Notes: generated by a model not told the origin, from the letters alone. A stretch of 64,000 nt of DNA from Flavobacteriaceae bacterium (GCA_947488595.1 CANKZI010000014.1:1-64000); one strand, 5' to 3'; numbered from the stretch's first letter, positions 17,534 through 27,243 are shown. Numbers and translations: made by a program.

Positions 17534-19396
17534 TTACCCTTCCATTTTACTTGAAAGCTCAAACCAACGTTCTTCTATTTTTTCCATCGTCTGAATTATT
17601 TTTTGTAACGCATTAGCCTGTTCCTCAATAGCATTGTCGGCGACTTTTCCGTCAGAAAAAAGTTGTTCAATTTGCTTTTTCTGGTATTCTAAATCTTTGA
17701 TTTCTTTTTCGATTTTATTGAATTCTTTTTGCTCATTAAAGGTCAAATTACCAGTCGGATTGTTTTGTTTCCAATCTTTCTTTTCGGTGCCGACACTTTC
17801 TAATTTTTTAGGTTCGGCCGAATCTTCATAAGCCCGAAAATCCGAATAATTTCCAGGAAAATCTTCAATTTCGCCTTCGCCACGAAAGACAAATAGGTGA
17901 TCTACAATTTTATCCATAAAATACCTATCGTGCGAAACCACCAACAAACAACCAGGATAATCCAACAAAAAACTTTCCAAAACATTCAAAGTTACAATAT
18001 CCAAATCATTGGTCGGTTCATCCAAAATCAAAAAATTGGGATTCTGAATCAAAACCGTACACAAATACAATCTTTTTAACTCACCACCCGATAATTTTTC
18101 GACAAAATCGTGTTGTTTTTTACGGTCAAATAAAAAGCGTTCCAGCAGTTGTCCAGCCGAAATAATTTTTCCTTTCGTTAACGGAATGTATTCGCCGTAT
18201 TCTTTGATAATATCTATTACTTTTTGACCCGGTTTTGGATTGATACCACTTTGCGTGTAATAACCAATTTTTATAGTATCGCCTTTAATCACTTTGCCAC
18301 TATCAACCGGAATGGTTCCCGTTATCAAATTCAAAAAAGTTGATTTTCCGGTTCCGTTTTTTCCAATAATACCGATGCGTTCGCCACGCTGAAAATCAAA
18401 ACTAAAGTTATCCAAAATCACACGCTCTTTGAATTTTTTAGAAACTTTGTGCAACTCAATAATTTTGCTGCCCATGCGCTCCATATTGATTTCGAGTTCC
18501 ACCGCATTTTCTTTCCTACGACTTTGCGCTTTTTCTTTGATCACATAAAAATCATCCTGACGTGATTTTGATTTGGTAGTTCGTGCTTTGGGTTGTCGTC
18601 GCATCCATTCTAGTTCTTTGACAAACAAATTTTTGGCTTTGTCAACACTCGAATTTTCAGACGCAATGCGCTCTTCTTTTTTTTCTAAATAATACGAATA
18701 ATTGCCTTTGTATTGGTATAATTTGCCATTATCGAGTTCTATAATTTCATTACAAACACGTTCCAAAAAGAAACGGTCGTGTGTTACCATAAAAAGCGTG
18801 ATATTTTCTTTGGCAAAATAACTTTCCAACCACTCAATCATCTCTAAATCTAAGTGATTTGTCGGTTCATCCAAAATCAATAAATCGGGTCGATTGATTA
18901 AGATAATTGCCAATGACAAACGTTTTTTTTGTCCACCCGAAAGATTTTTGACTTTCAATTTAAAATCCTCGAGTTTCAATTTGAATAAAATTTGCTTGTA
19001 TTGTGTTTCAAAATCCCACGCATTGTGTTGGTCCATTTTGTCAAATGCCTTTTGATAGGCAGCTTCATCTTCGGGATTTTCGAGTGCTTTTTCGTATTGT
19101 TGAATCACTTTTAATACTTCGTTATCCGACGCAAAAATACTTTCTTCAATGGTCAATTCGTCTTGAAGATTCGCTACTTGCGACAAAAACGCCATTTTGA
19201 TCTCTTTACGCAAAACCACTTTACCGGTATCTGGCTCATCTTCTCCATTAATAATGTTCATAATGGTCGTTTTTCCGGAACCATTTTTGGCAATAAAAGC
19301 AATCTTTTGGTCTTTATTAATTCCAAAAGAAATGTTTTCAAAAAGTGTTCTTTCGCCAAATGATTTGGATATATTTTCAACAGATAAGTAATTCAC
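17534..19396 (-). CDS. ABC-F family ATPase, Uup-like
   Basis: This 620-residue protein has two ABC domains and no membrane segments. The first Walker A, AKNGSGKTT, is at residues 37-45 and the second is GKNGTGKST. Both halves carry an LSGG signature and an LDEPTNHLDL or LDEPTNDLDI Walker B. A linker rich in Arg and Lys (RRQPKARTTKSKSRQ) lies between them, and the C-terminus is a coiled coil as in Uup. ABC-F proteins act on the ribosome E-site or in related RNA processes. The start is a GTG at 19396; conserved sequence begins directly there. Confidence 0.93.
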   Translation of the reverse strand: MNYLSVENISKSFGERTLFENISFGINKDQKIAFIAKNGSGKTTIMNIINGEDEPDTGKVVLRKEIKMAFLSQVANLQDELTIEESIFASDNEVLKVIQQYEKALENPEDEAAYQKAFDKMDQHNAWDFETQYKQILFKLKLEDFKLKVKNLSGGQKKRLSLAIILINRPDLLILDEPTNHLDLEMIEWLESYFAKENITLFMVTHDRFFLERVCNEIIELDNGKLYQYKGNYSYYLEKKEERIASENSSVDKAKNLFVKELEWMRRQPKARTTKSKSRQDDFYVIKEKAQSRRKENAVELEINMERMGSKIIELHKVSKKFKERVILDNFSFDFQRGERIGIIGKNGTGKSTFLNLITGTIPVDSGKVIKGDTIKIGYYTQSGINPKPGQKVIDIIKEYGEYIPLTKGKIISAGQLLERFLFDRKKQHDFVEKLSGGELKRLYLCTVLIQNPNFLILDEPTNDLDIVTLNVLESFLLDYPGCLLVVSHDRYFMDKIVDHLFVFRGEGEIEDFPGNYSDFRAYEDSAEPKKLESVGTEKKDWKQNNPTGNLTFNEQKEFNKIEKEIKDLEYQKKQIEQLFSDGKVADNAIEEQANALQKIIQTMEKIEERWFELSSKMEG

Positions 19397-19412
19397 AGCG
19401 GTATTTTTTTTG

Positions 19413-19446
19413 CAAAAGTAGGTTTTTCTAGTTACAAAGTGGCAAA
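19413..19446 (-). promoter_or_regulatory. Putative promoter of the ABC-F gene
   Basis: On the minus strand TACTTTTG (-7) lies 16 bp upstream of the GTG start. A TTTG lies 22 bp further upstream, slightly beyond the usual 19-21 bp spacing. Confidence 0.45.
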
Positions 19447-19472
19447 GGTTTCTTGGTTCAAAGTTTTTTTCA

Positions 19473-19548
19473 GGAGCTTTGTCCCGCTTTCCGCCTTTAT
19501 CTCTTCGCGCTGCTACGAGGATATCAGCTGCAATCGGGGCTAGAACAG
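19473..19548 (+). repeat. Hairpin-bearing intergenic repeat, copy A
   Basis: This GC-rich patch in AT-rich DNA begins GGAGCTTTGTCCCGCTTTCC and ends AGCTGCAATCGGGGCTAGAA. The inner part (ATCTC...GAGGAT) can fold back weakly. It shares the CTTTCCG block with copies B (24354-24446) and C (27289-27430), and the CTGCAATC/CTTCAATC block with copy B. It is not coding. Confidence 0.6.
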
Positions 19549-19830
19549 TAAGGTCTTGCTATTTTGATTTCAATTTCAAAACAGCAAATAATATAATTTG
19601 TATATTTGGTTGTCAAAAGTATTTGCTGTGAGTAACATTAAAATAAAAAAGCTTATTCAAAATCGTAGCTTTTGGTAGATAAAATATTCATTTCATATGC
19701 TTCAACAATTTCAAAATAGACTAATTTCTTTTACAGCATTATTGAAAAAACAAAAACAATCGAACTTCTTTTATTTTGGAACTTTCAAAGAAATTCCGAC
19801 GATTTAAAAAAGTTACTTTAAATTTGTCCA
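19549..19830. other. Gene-free remainder upstream of the GT2 gene
   Basis: No gene is supported. A 36-codon frame at 19697-19807 has no recognisable content. A perfect 10-bp inverted repeat lies at 19581-19590 and 19620-19629 (ACAGCAAATA and TATTTGCTGT). TAAATTTG at 19819-19826 fits a -7 element but is only four bases from the next ATG. Confidence 0.4.
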
Positions 19831-20979
19831 ATGCAATTATCTGTAATTATCCTTAATTATAATGTTCGTTACTTTTTGCAGCAATGCATTTTGAGTGTAC
19901 AATTGGCGATTCAAAATATTGATGCTGAAATTATTGTCGTCGATAACAATTCGTCCGACGATAGTTGCGCAATGATGAAAAAACATTTCCCAACGGTTAA
20001 ACTTATAGAAAATAAGGAAAATTCTGGTTTTCCAAAAGGCAATAATATTGGTGTTCAACACGCCAAAGGCAAGTACATTTGTATTTTAAATCCTGATACA
20101 GTCGTAGCCGAGGATACTTTTTTAAAAGTTTTGGCTTTCGCCGAAAATCAAAATAATTTAGGAATTGTTGGCTGTAAACTTATAGACGGAAGTGGTCATT
20201 TTTTGCCTGAAAGCAAACGTGGTATTCCGGTTCCTTGGGTGGCTTTTACCAAAATTTTTGGACTTTATAAATTATTTCCGAAGTCGACTGTTTTCAATCA
20301 ATATTATGCCCAATATTTGGCTGAAAATCAAACAGGAAAAACAGCTATTTTAGTAGGTGCTTTTATGGTCATGCACCGCAAATTGTATCAAGAAATTGGC
20401 GGTTTCGACGAGAATTGTTTCATGTATTCAGACGATATCGATTTGAGTTATATGGTTTTACAAAAAGGAAAATCGAACTATTATTTTCACGAAAGTACCG
20501 TCATTCATTACAAAGGCGAAAGCACAATAAAAGATAAAAAGTACCTGCAACGCTTCCAACAAGCGATGACTTTCTTTTATAAAAAACATTTTAAAGTCTC
20601 GTTTTTCTTTTCTTTTTTTATGAAAATAGGCATCGTATTATTTTCATTTGCAAAACAACAACAGGGAAAGCAAAAAACTAAAATGCAACCTGAACACTAT
20701 ATTTTGGTGTCAGATGATGCAGCATTACAAAATAAACTGGGCATTCAATTCCAAAAAAGTATAAAAAGGCAAACCATAGCGCAATCGTTTGCGAGAAACG
20801 GAGCTACGGCCATTATTTTCGACCAGAATTATCTTGATTTTAAAACAATAATCCAAACAATGGAAGCGCATAAAAATGAGGGATTTATGTTCAGAATTAT
20901 TCCCAAGTTCGCTGATTTTATGATTGGTAGTGACAGTAGTAACGATCGAGGCGAAATCATTTCAATCAATGAATTTTGA
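19831..20979 (+). CDS. Glycosyltransferase family 2, rhamnosyltransferase-like
   Basis: This 382-residue protein has a GT-A domain: LSVIILNYNV at the start, IVVDNNSSDDS near residue 35, NSGFPKGNN and LNPDTV (the DXD equivalent) near residue 88. GGFDENCFMYSDDIDLSYMV near residues 190-209 is the acceptor-side motif of WbbL-type enzymes. The last 110 residues hold a hydrophobic patch and a charged domain of unknown role. It probably adds a sugar to a lipid-linked or cell-surface glycan. It stands alone. Confidence 0.88.
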   Translation: MQLSVIILNYNVRYFLQQCILSVQLAIQNIDAEIIVVDNNSSDDSCAMMKKHFPTVKLIENKENSGFPKGNNIGVQHAKGKYICILNPDTVVAEDTFLKVLAFAENQNNLGIVGCKLIDGSGHFLPESKRGIPVPWVAFTKIFGLYKLFPKSTVFNQYYAQYLAENQTGKTAILVGAFMVMHRKLYQEIGGFDENCFMYSDDIDLSYMVLQKGKSNYYFHESTVIHYKGESTIKDKKYLQRFQQAMTFFYKKHFKVSFFFSFFMKIGIVLFSFAKQQQGKQKTKMQPEHYILVSDDAALQNKLGIQFQKSIKRQTIAQSFARNGATAIIFDQNYLDFKTIIQTMEAHKNEGFMFRIIPKFADFMIGSDSSNDRGEIISINEF

Positions 20980-21046
20980 TGTTTTTTCGGTTTTTTTTAT
21001 CACTTCAAAAACTATTAATTAACAACCAAAAACTAAAAATATTTAC

Positions 21047-21054
21047 TAATTTTG
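21047..21054 (+). promoter_or_regulatory. -7 element of the E2 gene
   Basis: TAATTTTG matches TAnnTTTG and ends 37 bp before the ATG at 21092. The -33 element is not distinct. Confidence 0.45.
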
Positions 21055-21091
21055 CAAATAGAAAATCAAAAACACCTTTTAGGTTAACAAT

Positions 21092-22399
21092 ATGGCAAGA
21101 TTTGAATTAAAACTTCCTAAAATGGGAGAAAGCGTTGCCGAAGCAACAATTACCAATTGGCTAAAACAAGTTGGCGATGCAATTGAAGCCGACGAAGCAG
21201 TACTCGAGATTGCAACCGACAAAGTTGATAGCGAAGTGCCTAGCGAAGTGTCAGGAATTTTGATTGAACAACTTTTTAACAAAGATGATTTGGTTCAAGT
21301 TGGGCAAACAATTGCAATAATCGAAACGGAAGCAGTAGTTGCAAATGCAACACCAACAAAAATTGTTGCCCAAGAATCGGCTCTAGAAATTAAAAATACC
21401 AGTGCTAAAGAAACGGCAGCCGATAATACTATGCTTGCTGCACCGATGAATTTTACAGACTCGGATAAATTTTATTCTCCTTTAGTCAAAAATATTGCCA
21501 AAGAGGAAGGCGTTGCGGTAGCCGAATTAGAAAGTATTTCTGGCTCAGGAAAAGAGGGGAGGGTGACCAAAGATGATATTTTAAAATATGTCGAAAATCG
21601 AAAATCCAATAGCCTCCACACAGCTATCGGGACCAACACCCAAAACCCAGCACCTAATGCACAACAACCAGCACCTGTATCAGTAAATGGGGGCGATGAA
21701 ATTATCGAAATGGACCGCATGCGAAAACTCATTTCGGGTTATATGGTCGCTTCGGTACAAACTTCGGCTCATGTGCAATCGTTTATAGAAGTTGATGTGA
21801 CCAATATCGTCAAATGGCGCGATAAAGTAAAAACAGCTTTCGAAAAAAGAGAAGGCGAAAAATTGACTTACACGCCCATTTTTATGGAAGCGGTCGCCAA
21901 AGCCTTGAAAGATTTTCCGGGAATGAATATTTCTGTTGATGGCGATTTTATAATAAAAAAGAAAAATATCAATTTAGGAATGGCTGCCGCTTTGCCTAAT
22001 GGAAATTTAATTGTTCCTGTAATTAAAAATGCAGACCAACTCAACCTTGTAGGAATGGCAAAAGCCGTGAACGATTTAGGAAACAGAGCCAAATTAGGCA
22101 AACTAAAACCAGATGATACTCAAGGCGGAACTTATACGGTTACCAATGTAGGTACTTTTGGAAGCGTCTTTGGTACTCCAATAATCAACCAGCCACAAGT
22201 TGGAATTTTAGCACTTGGTGCCATCCGAAAAGTGCCTGCTGTAATTGAAACTCCCGAAGGCGATTTTATAGGCATTCGTCAAAAAATGTTCCTTTCGCAC
22301 AGTTATGACCATCGTGTTGTTGACGGTGCATTAGGAGGAAGTTTCGTCAAAAAAGTAGCCGATTATTTGGAAGCGTTTGATGTGAATAGAGATTATTAA
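21092..22399 (+). CDS. 2-oxo acid dehydrogenase complex E2 (dihydrolipoamide acyltransferase)
   Basis: This 435-residue protein carries the swinging lipoyl arm and transfers acyl groups to CoA. The lipoyl domain spans about residues 1-80 with the modified Lys44 in ATDKVDSE. A Pro/Ala-rich linker follows, then the E1/E3-binding domain (SPLVKNIAKEEGV near residue 130), and the catalytic domain ending with HSYDHRVVDGALGG, which holds the active-site His and Asp. The length and one lipoyl domain suit a branched-chain or 2-oxoglutarate E2. The second linker (about residues 178-200) contains a segment similar to the DNA at 3821-3852. E1 and E3 genes are not in the window. Confidence 0.93.
   Translation: MARFELKLPKMGESVAEATITNWLKQVGDAIEADEAVLEIATDKVDSEVPSEVSGILIEQLFNKDDLVQVGQTIAIIETEAVVANATPTKIVAQESALEIKNTSAKETAADNTMLAAPMNFTDSDKFYSPLVKNIAKEEGVAVAELESISGSGKEGRVTKDDILKYVENRKSNSLHTAIGTNTQNPAPNAQQPAPVSVNGGDEIIEMDRMRKLISGYMVASVQTSAHVQSFIEVDVTNIVKWRDKVKTAFEKREGEKLTYTPIFMEAVAKALKDFPGMNISVDGDFIIKKKNINLGMAAALPNGNLIVPVIKNADQLNLVGMAKAVNDLGNRAKLGKLKPDDTQGGTYTVTNVGTFGSVFGTPIINQPQVGILALGAIRKVPAVIETPEGDFIGIRQKMFLSHSYDHRVVDGALGGSFVKKVADYLEAFDVNRDY
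21621..21657 (+). repeat. Repeat-like segment in the E2 linker
   Basis: GCTATCGGGACCAACACCCA, followed downstream by CACCTAA, resembles the segment at 3824-3852 (GCTTTCGGGACCCAACACCC, then ACACCTAA). Here it is in frame and encodes part of a flexible linker. Two copies only, so it is tentative. Confidence 0.4.
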
Positions 22400-22418
22400 A
22401 CCAATTATTTTTATAATA

Positions 22419-22455
22419 TAACCCTTTCAGCACTAGAAAGCTGAAAGGGTTTTTT
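22419..22455 (+). terminator. Terminator after the E2 gene
   Basis: AACCCTTTCAGC and GCTGAAAGGGTT form a perfect 12-bp stem with an 8-base loop, followed by T residues. Confidence 0.9.
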
Positions 22456-22530
22456 GTTTGAATTCGAACTATTTTGCCTTTGTGGCTTGTATCAAAACAA
22501 CTACATTTGTATTCTTATAAAAAAATAAAA

Positions 22531-23307
22531 ATGGAACTCAAACTGACAAGACCAATTTGCTTTTTTGACCTCGAAACCACCGGAATCGATATTGGAAAAG
22601 ACCGAATTGTAGAAATCTCAATATTCAAAGTATTTCCAAACGGAAACAAAGAAAGCAAAACCTGGTTGGTCAATCCAACAGTTCCAATTCCTTACGAAAC
22701 CACATTAGTTCATGGCATAACCAACGAAAAAGTGGCCAACGAACCCACTTTTAGCGCATTGGCTGGGACTATTTATAACATGATAAAAGACAGTGATTTA
22801 GCTGGATTCAATTCGGATCGTTTCGACATTCCGCTTTTGGCGGAAGAATTGTTGCGTGCTGGTGTCGATTTTGATATGAAAGGGCGCGTATCGGTCGATG
22901 TGCAAACTGTTTTTCACAAAATGGAAGAGCGTACTTTGAGTGCCGCTTTTAAATTTTACACCGGACAATCACTCGAAAACGCACATTCTGCCGAAGCAGA
23001 CACTATGGCCACTTACGAAATTTTGAAAGCACAACTCGATCGTTATCCCGAATTGCAAAACGATATGAAGGCGTTATCCGAATTTACCACACGTAAAAAA
23101 ATAGCCGATTTCGCCGGAATGATAGCGTTTGACAAAGACAACGAAGAGATTTTTACTTTCGGAAAACACAAAGGCGCCAAAGTGAATCAAGTCTTAGATG
23201 CTGAACCAGGTTATTTCAGTTGGATTCAAAATGCCGATTTTCCTCTCTATACTAAAAAAGTTTTAACGGCAATTAAACTGCGAAAACTGAATAATAAATT
23301 AAATTAG
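22531..23307 (+). CDS. DnaQ-like 3'-5' exonuclease with ExoX-like C-terminal segment
   Basis: This 258-residue protein has Exo I FFDLETTGID at residues 11-20, Exo II around GFNSDRFDIPLL, and Exo III in the form HSAEAD, so all DEDDh residues are present. The C-terminal part FTFGKHKGAKVNQVL matches the small domain found after exonuclease X. It likely trims DNA ends in repair or proofreading. I start at ATG 22531; an upstream start at 22474 would reach into AT-rich leader with no conserved sequence. It may head a unit with the FAH-family and Hpt genes downstream. Confidence 0.9.
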   Translation: MELKLTRPICFFDLETTGIDIGKDRIVEISIFKVFPNGNKESKTWLVNPTVPIPYETTLVHGITNEKVANEPTFSALAGTIYNMIKDSDLAGFNSDRFDIPLLAEELLRAGVDFDMKGRVSVDVQTVFHKMEERTLSAAFKFYTGQSLENAHSAEADTMATYEILKAQLDRYPELQNDMKALSEFTTRKKIADFAGMIAFDKDNEEIFTFGKHKGAKVNQVLDAEPGYFSWIQNADFPLYTKKVLTAIKLRKLNNKLN

Positions 23308-23393
23308 AAAGTTTCATAATTAGATAATTTCATAATGGTTAGACCATAAAATTTTCTACTTGTCACATTTTCTAATTTTCTAATTTGCTTAAA

Positions 23394-24005
23394 ATGAAAA
23401 TCCTCTGTATCGGACGGAATTACGTCAAACATATCGAAGAATTGCAAAATGAACGTCCCGACGAACCTGTTGTTTTTTTAAAACCCGATTCGGCCATTTT
23501 GCTCAAGCAACATCCGTTTGTGATTCCAGAATTTAGTGACGACATTCACCATGAAATCGAAATTATTGTCCGAATCAACAAAGTCGGAAAATACATAGAT
23601 GCTAAATTTGCACATAAATATTATGACGAAATCAGTGTCGGAATTGATTTTACTGCCCGTGATTTGCAACAAAGACTTAAAGACAAAGGACTACCATGGG
23701 AAAAAGCCAAAGCATTTGATGGTTCAGCTGTGATTGGAGAATTTTTGGATAAAAAGCAATTTGATTCGACAGAAAATATTACTTTTGAATTGACCAATAA
23801 CGGAAAATCGGTGCAAAAAGGAAATACTGCACACATGTTATGGAAAATCGACGAATTGATTGCACATGTTTCTCAATATTTTACGCTCAAAATCGGCGAT
23901 ATCCTTTTTACAGGAACACCCGAAGGCGTTGCAAAAGTGCAACCTAACGATATTTTGGAAGGATTTTTAGAACAAAACAAACTATTTAGAATACAAGTAA
24001 AATAA
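23394..24005 (+). CDS. Fumarylacetoacetate hydrolase family protein
   Basis: This 203-residue protein has the FAH fold: KILCIGRNYVKH at the start, HHEIEIIVRI (metal-binding Glu residues) near residue 48, VGIDFTARDLQ near residue 82, KAFDGSAVIG and GDILFTGTPEGV toward the end. It is the short, single-domain form similar to acylpyruvases and oxaloacetate decarboxylases. The ATG at 23394 is preferred to a TTG nine bases upstream. Its stop overlaps the next ATG by one base. The substrate is unknown. Confidence 0.9.
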   Translation: MKILCIGRNYVKHIEELQNERPDEPVVFLKPDSAILLKQHPFVIPEFSDDIHHEIEIIVRINKVGKYIDAKFAHKYYDEISVGIDFTARDLQQRLKDKGLPWEKAKAFDGSAVIGEFLDKKQFDSTENITFELTNNGKSVQKGNTAHMLWKIDELIAHVSQYFTLKIGDILFTGTPEGVAKVQPNDILEGFLEQNKLFRIQVK

Positions 24006-24349
24006 TGGCATTACATTACAATTTAGCAAAAGTCTATGCAATTTCCGAAAATGATGACGAATTTGTGCTTCAAATTGTCACACTTTTTGTTTCAGAAGTT
24101 CCAGAAGATATGGTACAAATCAAAAACGGAATCGAAGAAAAAGAATACAAAACGGCTTATGCGTCAGCACACAAAATCAAACCAACATTAGATTTATTAG
24201 GCATGACGGTCGCTTTCGAAGAAATTCTCGTCATCGAAAATTGGTGCAAACGCGAAGGCAAACGCAAAGAAATCAAAGAAACATTTAAAGCTTTAGAAGG
24301 TCGCATCGAGAAAGCCATCAAAGAAATTAAAAAAGATTTTAGTTTATAA
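24005..24349 (+). CDS. Lone Hpt (histidine phosphotransfer) protein
   Basis: This 114-residue protein is a single Hpt four-helix bundle. SAHKIKPTLDLLGM carries the phosphorylatable His56 with the expected Lys two residues later. No kinase or receiver domain is fused or adjacent. It overlaps the FAH-family gene by one base and is followed directly by repeat copy B. It would relay phosphate between a hybrid kinase and a response regulator encoded elsewhere. Confidence 0.85.
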   Translation: MALHYNLAKVYAISENDDEFVLQIVTLFVSEVPEDMVQIKNGIEEKEYKTAYASAHKIKPTLDLLGMTVAFEEILVIENWCKREGKRKEIKETFKALEGRIEKAIKEIKKDFSL

Positions 24350-24353
24350 TTTT

Positions 24354-24446
24354 TGGGCGTGACCACAAGGGTCGGGCTTTCCGTTTCAATCTTTTGTTTT
24401 TTAAAGAAAAAAACAAAAGGATTTTCACTTCAATCCCTCACGCAAA
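24354..24446 (+). repeat. Hairpin-bearing intergenic repeat, copy B
   Basis: The outer blocks GGGCGTGACC...GGGTCGGGCTTTCCG and CTTCAATCCCTCACGCAAA enclose a long inverted repeat. Its left arm is AATCTTTTGTTTTTT (24388-24402) and its right arm AAAAAAACAAAAGGATT (24407-24423), pairing with one bulge. It lies between the Hpt gene and the secreted protein gene, and an artificial upstream start for the latter falls inside it. It shares CTTTCCG and the CAATC block with copy A. Confidence 0.7.
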
Positions 24447-24456
24447 ACTGCCAAAC

Positions 24457-25134
24457 ATGAAACTGTTGTTGTTCTTTTTACTGCTTTCAACTGGCCTTTT
24501 CAGCCAAAAAAAATACAGCTTTGATTATTTAATCGAATATGATTTTCAGGAAAATGAAAATTCAAAGGTTAAAAAGCGATACATTTTGAGCAATTCAAAG
24601 GACAATACTTATGATCTTTTGGTTTGGCAATCGTCAGCAAAAAATATAAATATTTTTTTTTGCGTAGACTTGGAAGGTATACGAATTAGAAAAACCATTC
24701 CTGCAAGAGATCTTTTTAGCAATGAAAAACTTTTTATTGATTGTAGCGATTATATTGTAGGTCGCATCAGTTCAATTTACAACGATAAAAAATATCGTTT
24801 CACAGTGCGGCGCGACAGCGTATTGCTTACAGATACGCTACAACATTATCAAATGGACATTATAAGCAAGAAACTCAAAAAGCAATACAAGTTCGGAACC
24901 TCACATTATTTAGTAGAAAAAGAAACACAATTTCATTTGCCATTAATGAGATTTTCAGAAAAATTTGATGCGCGCATTACCTCCAAAAATATTCCTAATG
25001 GAATCGCAAAGGAAATGTATACAATAAATGATTTCCGACATACAAAAGAGTACCATTACAAGCTCGTTAACTATGTAAAGATTGAAAAAGAAATCATAAT
25101 TTCTAATCCTTGTGAACAGCAAAATAACAAATGA
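24457..25134 (+). CDS. Secreted protein of unknown function
   Basis: This 225-residue protein starts at ATG 24457 with a clear signal peptide ([17 protein letters not shown]). An earlier in-frame start at 24394 would lie in repeat copy B and hide the signal. The mature part looks beta-rich with alternating hydrophobic and charged residues and no catalytic motif that I recognise. Its stop overlaps the cinA start by four bases (ATGA). The family is not recognised. Confidence 0.75.
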   Translation: MKLLLFFLLLSTGLFSQKKYSFDYLIEYDFQENENSKVKKRYILSNSKDNTYDLLVWQSSAKNINIFFCVDLEGIRIRKTIPARDLFSNEKLFIDCSDYIVGRISSIYNDKKYRFTVRRDSVLLTDTLQHYQMDIISKKLKKQYKFGTSHYLVEKETQFHLPLMRFSEKFDARITSKNIPNGIAKEMYTINDFRHTKEYHYKLVNYVKIEKEIIISNPCEQQNNK

Positions 25135-26384
25135 AAGCAACCATAGTTACCATTGGCGACGAAATTCTTATCGGTCAAATTGTCGATACCAATTCAGGAT
25201 TTATAGCAAAAGCGTTAGATAAAATTGGTGTAGAGATTCACGAAATGATTTCGATTTCGGATAATAAAAAGCACATAATAAACACCTTTTCACAACTTCA
25301 AAACCAAGTAGATTTGGTAGTAATTACAGGCGGATTAGGGCCAACAAAAGACGATATTACAAAACGTACTTTTTGCGAGTATTTTAATGACGAATTGATT
25401 AGAAATCAAGTTGTCGAAGATCATATCGTCGATTTGTTCCAACGTGTTTTAAAAATTGAAGCCTCGCAAGTCAATAAAGACCAAGCGTTGGTGCCATCGC
25501 AATGTCAAATTTTGCACAACGCCAACGGAACAGCACCAGGCATGTGGATGAAAAAAGAAAATACTGTTTTTATATCACTTCCGGGCGTTCCATATGAAAT
25601 GAAAGCCATTGTTACCGATGCGATTATCCCTAAAATTGTAGCCGAGTACAAAAGGCCTTATATCATTCACAAAACAATTTTGACCTACGGACAAGGCGAA
25701 AGTATTGTAGCAGAACGCATCGAAAATTGGGAGAATAACTTGCCCGATTTTATCAAGTTGGCTTATTTACCCAGTCCGGGAAGAGTCAGATTGCGACTTT
25801 CGGCACGTGGCACGGATAAGGAATTATTAACGCAAACCATCGAAAAAAACGTAATCGCATTGACCAAAATTATCGGCGATATTATTGTCGGTTTTGATGA
25901 CAACGAAACCATCGAAGTTATGGTAGGGAGACTTTTGACGCAACACAACAAAACCATCGCTACTGCCGAGAGTTGCACCGGCGGCAAAATTGCGCAAGTC
26001 CTGACCTCGGTTGCTGGCGCATCCAATTATTTTAGTGGCAGTGTGGTATCCTATAAAACCCAAACTAAAATTGATGTTCTCAATATTCCAGAAGAGGTAT
26101 TCATCACAAATGATGTTGTTAGTGGCGAAGTGGCCAAACAAATGGCTTTGTCGGTACAACAATTAATGAATACCGATTATGCCATTGCCACAACTGGAAA
26201 TGCTGGGCCAACATCTGGCGATTCGAAGACCCAAATCGGTACTGTTTTTATCGCATTGGCTACACCTGCCGAAGTAATTGTAATCGAATATAATTTTGGG
26301 CAACCACGTGATAAAGTAATAGATAGGGCGGTAAATAAAAGTTTAGAAATGCTTCAAAAAGAAATTTTGAAAAACGGCTTTTAA
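25131..26384 (+). CDS. cinA: CinA, ADP-ribose pyrophosphatase/nicotinamide-nucleotide amidase
   Basis: This 417-residue protein has the full two-domain layout. The N-terminal MoCF-biosynthesis-like domain has [20 protein letters not shown] and [14 protein letters not shown]. The C-terminal CinA amidase domain starts near residue 255, with [21 protein letters not shown] and [11 protein letters not shown]. It recycles pyridine nucleotides by deamidating NMN. Translation appears coupled to the secreted protein gene upstream. Confidence 0.95.
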   Translation: MKATIVTIGDEILIGQIVDTNSGFIAKALDKIGVEIHEMISISDNKKHIINTFSQLQNQVDLVVITGGLGPTKDDITKRTFCEYFNDELIRNQVVEDHIVDLFQRVLKIEASQVNKDQALVPSQCQILHNANGTAPGMWMKKENTVFISLPGVPYEMKAIVTDAIIPKIVAEYKRPYIIHKTILTYGQGESIVAERIENWENNLPDFIKLAYLPSPGRVRLRLSARGTDKELLTQTIEKNVIALTKIIGDIIVGFDDNETIEVMVGRLLTQHNKTIATAESCTGGKIAQVLTSVAGASNYFSGSVVSYKTQTKIDVLNIPEEVFITNDVVSGEVAKQMALSVQQLMNTDYAIATTGNAGPTSGDSKTQIGTVFIALATPAEVIVIEYNFGQPRDKVIDRAVNKSLEMLQKEILKNGF

Positions 26385-26479
26385 GGAAATTTGATGGGCG
26401 GATTATTTTTCAATTAAAGCCATTATTTTCTAATATTAAAAAGCAAATGAAAAAAAAGAAAAAAATGTACTTTAATTAT

Positions 26480-26511
26480 TTTGCATATAAGGTTTATTTT
26501 TCTTTTCTTTG
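26480..26511 (+). promoter_or_regulatory. Promoter of the rpmB-rpmG operon
   Basis: TTTG at 26480-26483 is separated by 20 bp from TTTCTTTG at 26504-26511, which differs from TAnnTTTG by one base. The -7 element ends 36 bp before the rpmB ATG. Confidence 0.65.
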
Positions 26512-26547
26512 CACCCTCGATTTGAATAACGATAAAAGATAAGCATA

Positions 26548-26784
26548 ATGTCAAGAGTTTGTGACCTTACAGGTAAAAGAGCGATGGTAGGAAATAACGT
26601 TTCCCATGCCATGAACAAAACCAAAAGAAAGTTTTCTGTAAACTTACTTAAAAAACGTTTTTATCTTCCTGAAGAAGACAGATGGATTACGCTAAGAGTA
26701 GCTGCATCTACAATAAAAACTATTAATAAAAATGGAATCGCTGCAGTTTTGAAAAAGGCACAAGCAGAAGGATTTATTAAATAA
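26548..26784 (+). CDS. rpmB: 50S ribosomal protein L28
   Basis: The 78-residue product starts [20 protein letters not shown], the L28 signature, and ends in a basic KKAQAEGF segment. It has only one Cys, so it is the zinc-free form. It heads the rpmB-rpmG-DUF4295-ftsY group, a common order in Bacteroidota, behind a good -33/-7 promoter. Confidence 0.97.
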   Translation: MSRVCDLTGKRAMVGNNVSHAMNKTKRKFSVNLLKKRFYLPEEDRWITLRVAASTIKTINKNGIAAVLKKAQAEGFIK

Positions 26785-26817
26785 TCCTAGCGAAAGCGGA
26801 CCTAAAAATAAAGAAAA

Positions 26818-27000
26818 ATGGCAAAAAAAGGTAATAGAATCCAAGTAATTTTAGAATGTACGGAGCACAAAACTTCAGGCGTTCCAGGAACTTCAAGATA
26901 CATAACAACCAAGAACAAAAAAAATACACCAGACAGATTAGAGATTAAAAAATTTAATCCAATCTTGAAACGCGTAACTGTTCACAAAGAAATTAAATAA
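26818..27000 (+). CDS. rpmG: 50S ribosomal protein L33
   Basis: The 60-residue product starts [18 protein letters not shown] and contains [18 protein letters not shown], the L33 core. It lacks the Cys pairs of zinc-binding L33. It lies 33 bp after rpmB. Confidence 0.97.
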
Positions 27001-27070
27001 TTAGCGATTTTAATAAAAATTTCAAATGCTTAGTTTGAGATCAATTAAAACCAAATAACACTTATAAGTC

Positions 27071-27223
27071 ATGGCAAAGAAAACCGTCGCATCGTTACAA
27101 ACATCTTCGAAAAGATTATCAAAAGCTATCAAAATGGTAAAATCTCCAAAAACTGGAGCTTATACTTTTGTTGAAGCCATTATGTCGCCAGAAGCTGTTG
27201 ATGAATACTTGAAAAAGAAATAA
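27071..27223 (+). CDS. DUF4295 protein
   Basis: This 50-residue basic protein begins MAKKTVASLQTSSKRLSKAI and ends DEYLKKK. Genes of this family sit after rpmG and before ftsY throughout Bacteroidota, so a ribosome-linked role is plausible but not shown. A strong terminator follows its stop. Confidence 0.9.
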   Translation: MAKKTVASLQTSSKRLSKAIKMVKSPKTGAYTFVEAIMSPEAVDEYLKKK

Positions 27224-27243
27224 TTCACATTTACATCTTACAG

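Noticed and set aside
23308..23393. Possible short tandem repeat or CRISPR-like array before the FAH gene
   Set aside because: TCTAATTTTC-type motifs repeat only two or three times without regular spacers; it is plain AT-rich low-complexity DNA.
24394..24456. Upstream start for the secreted protein before cinA
   Set aside because: It lies inside hairpin repeat copy B and would bury a clear signal peptide.
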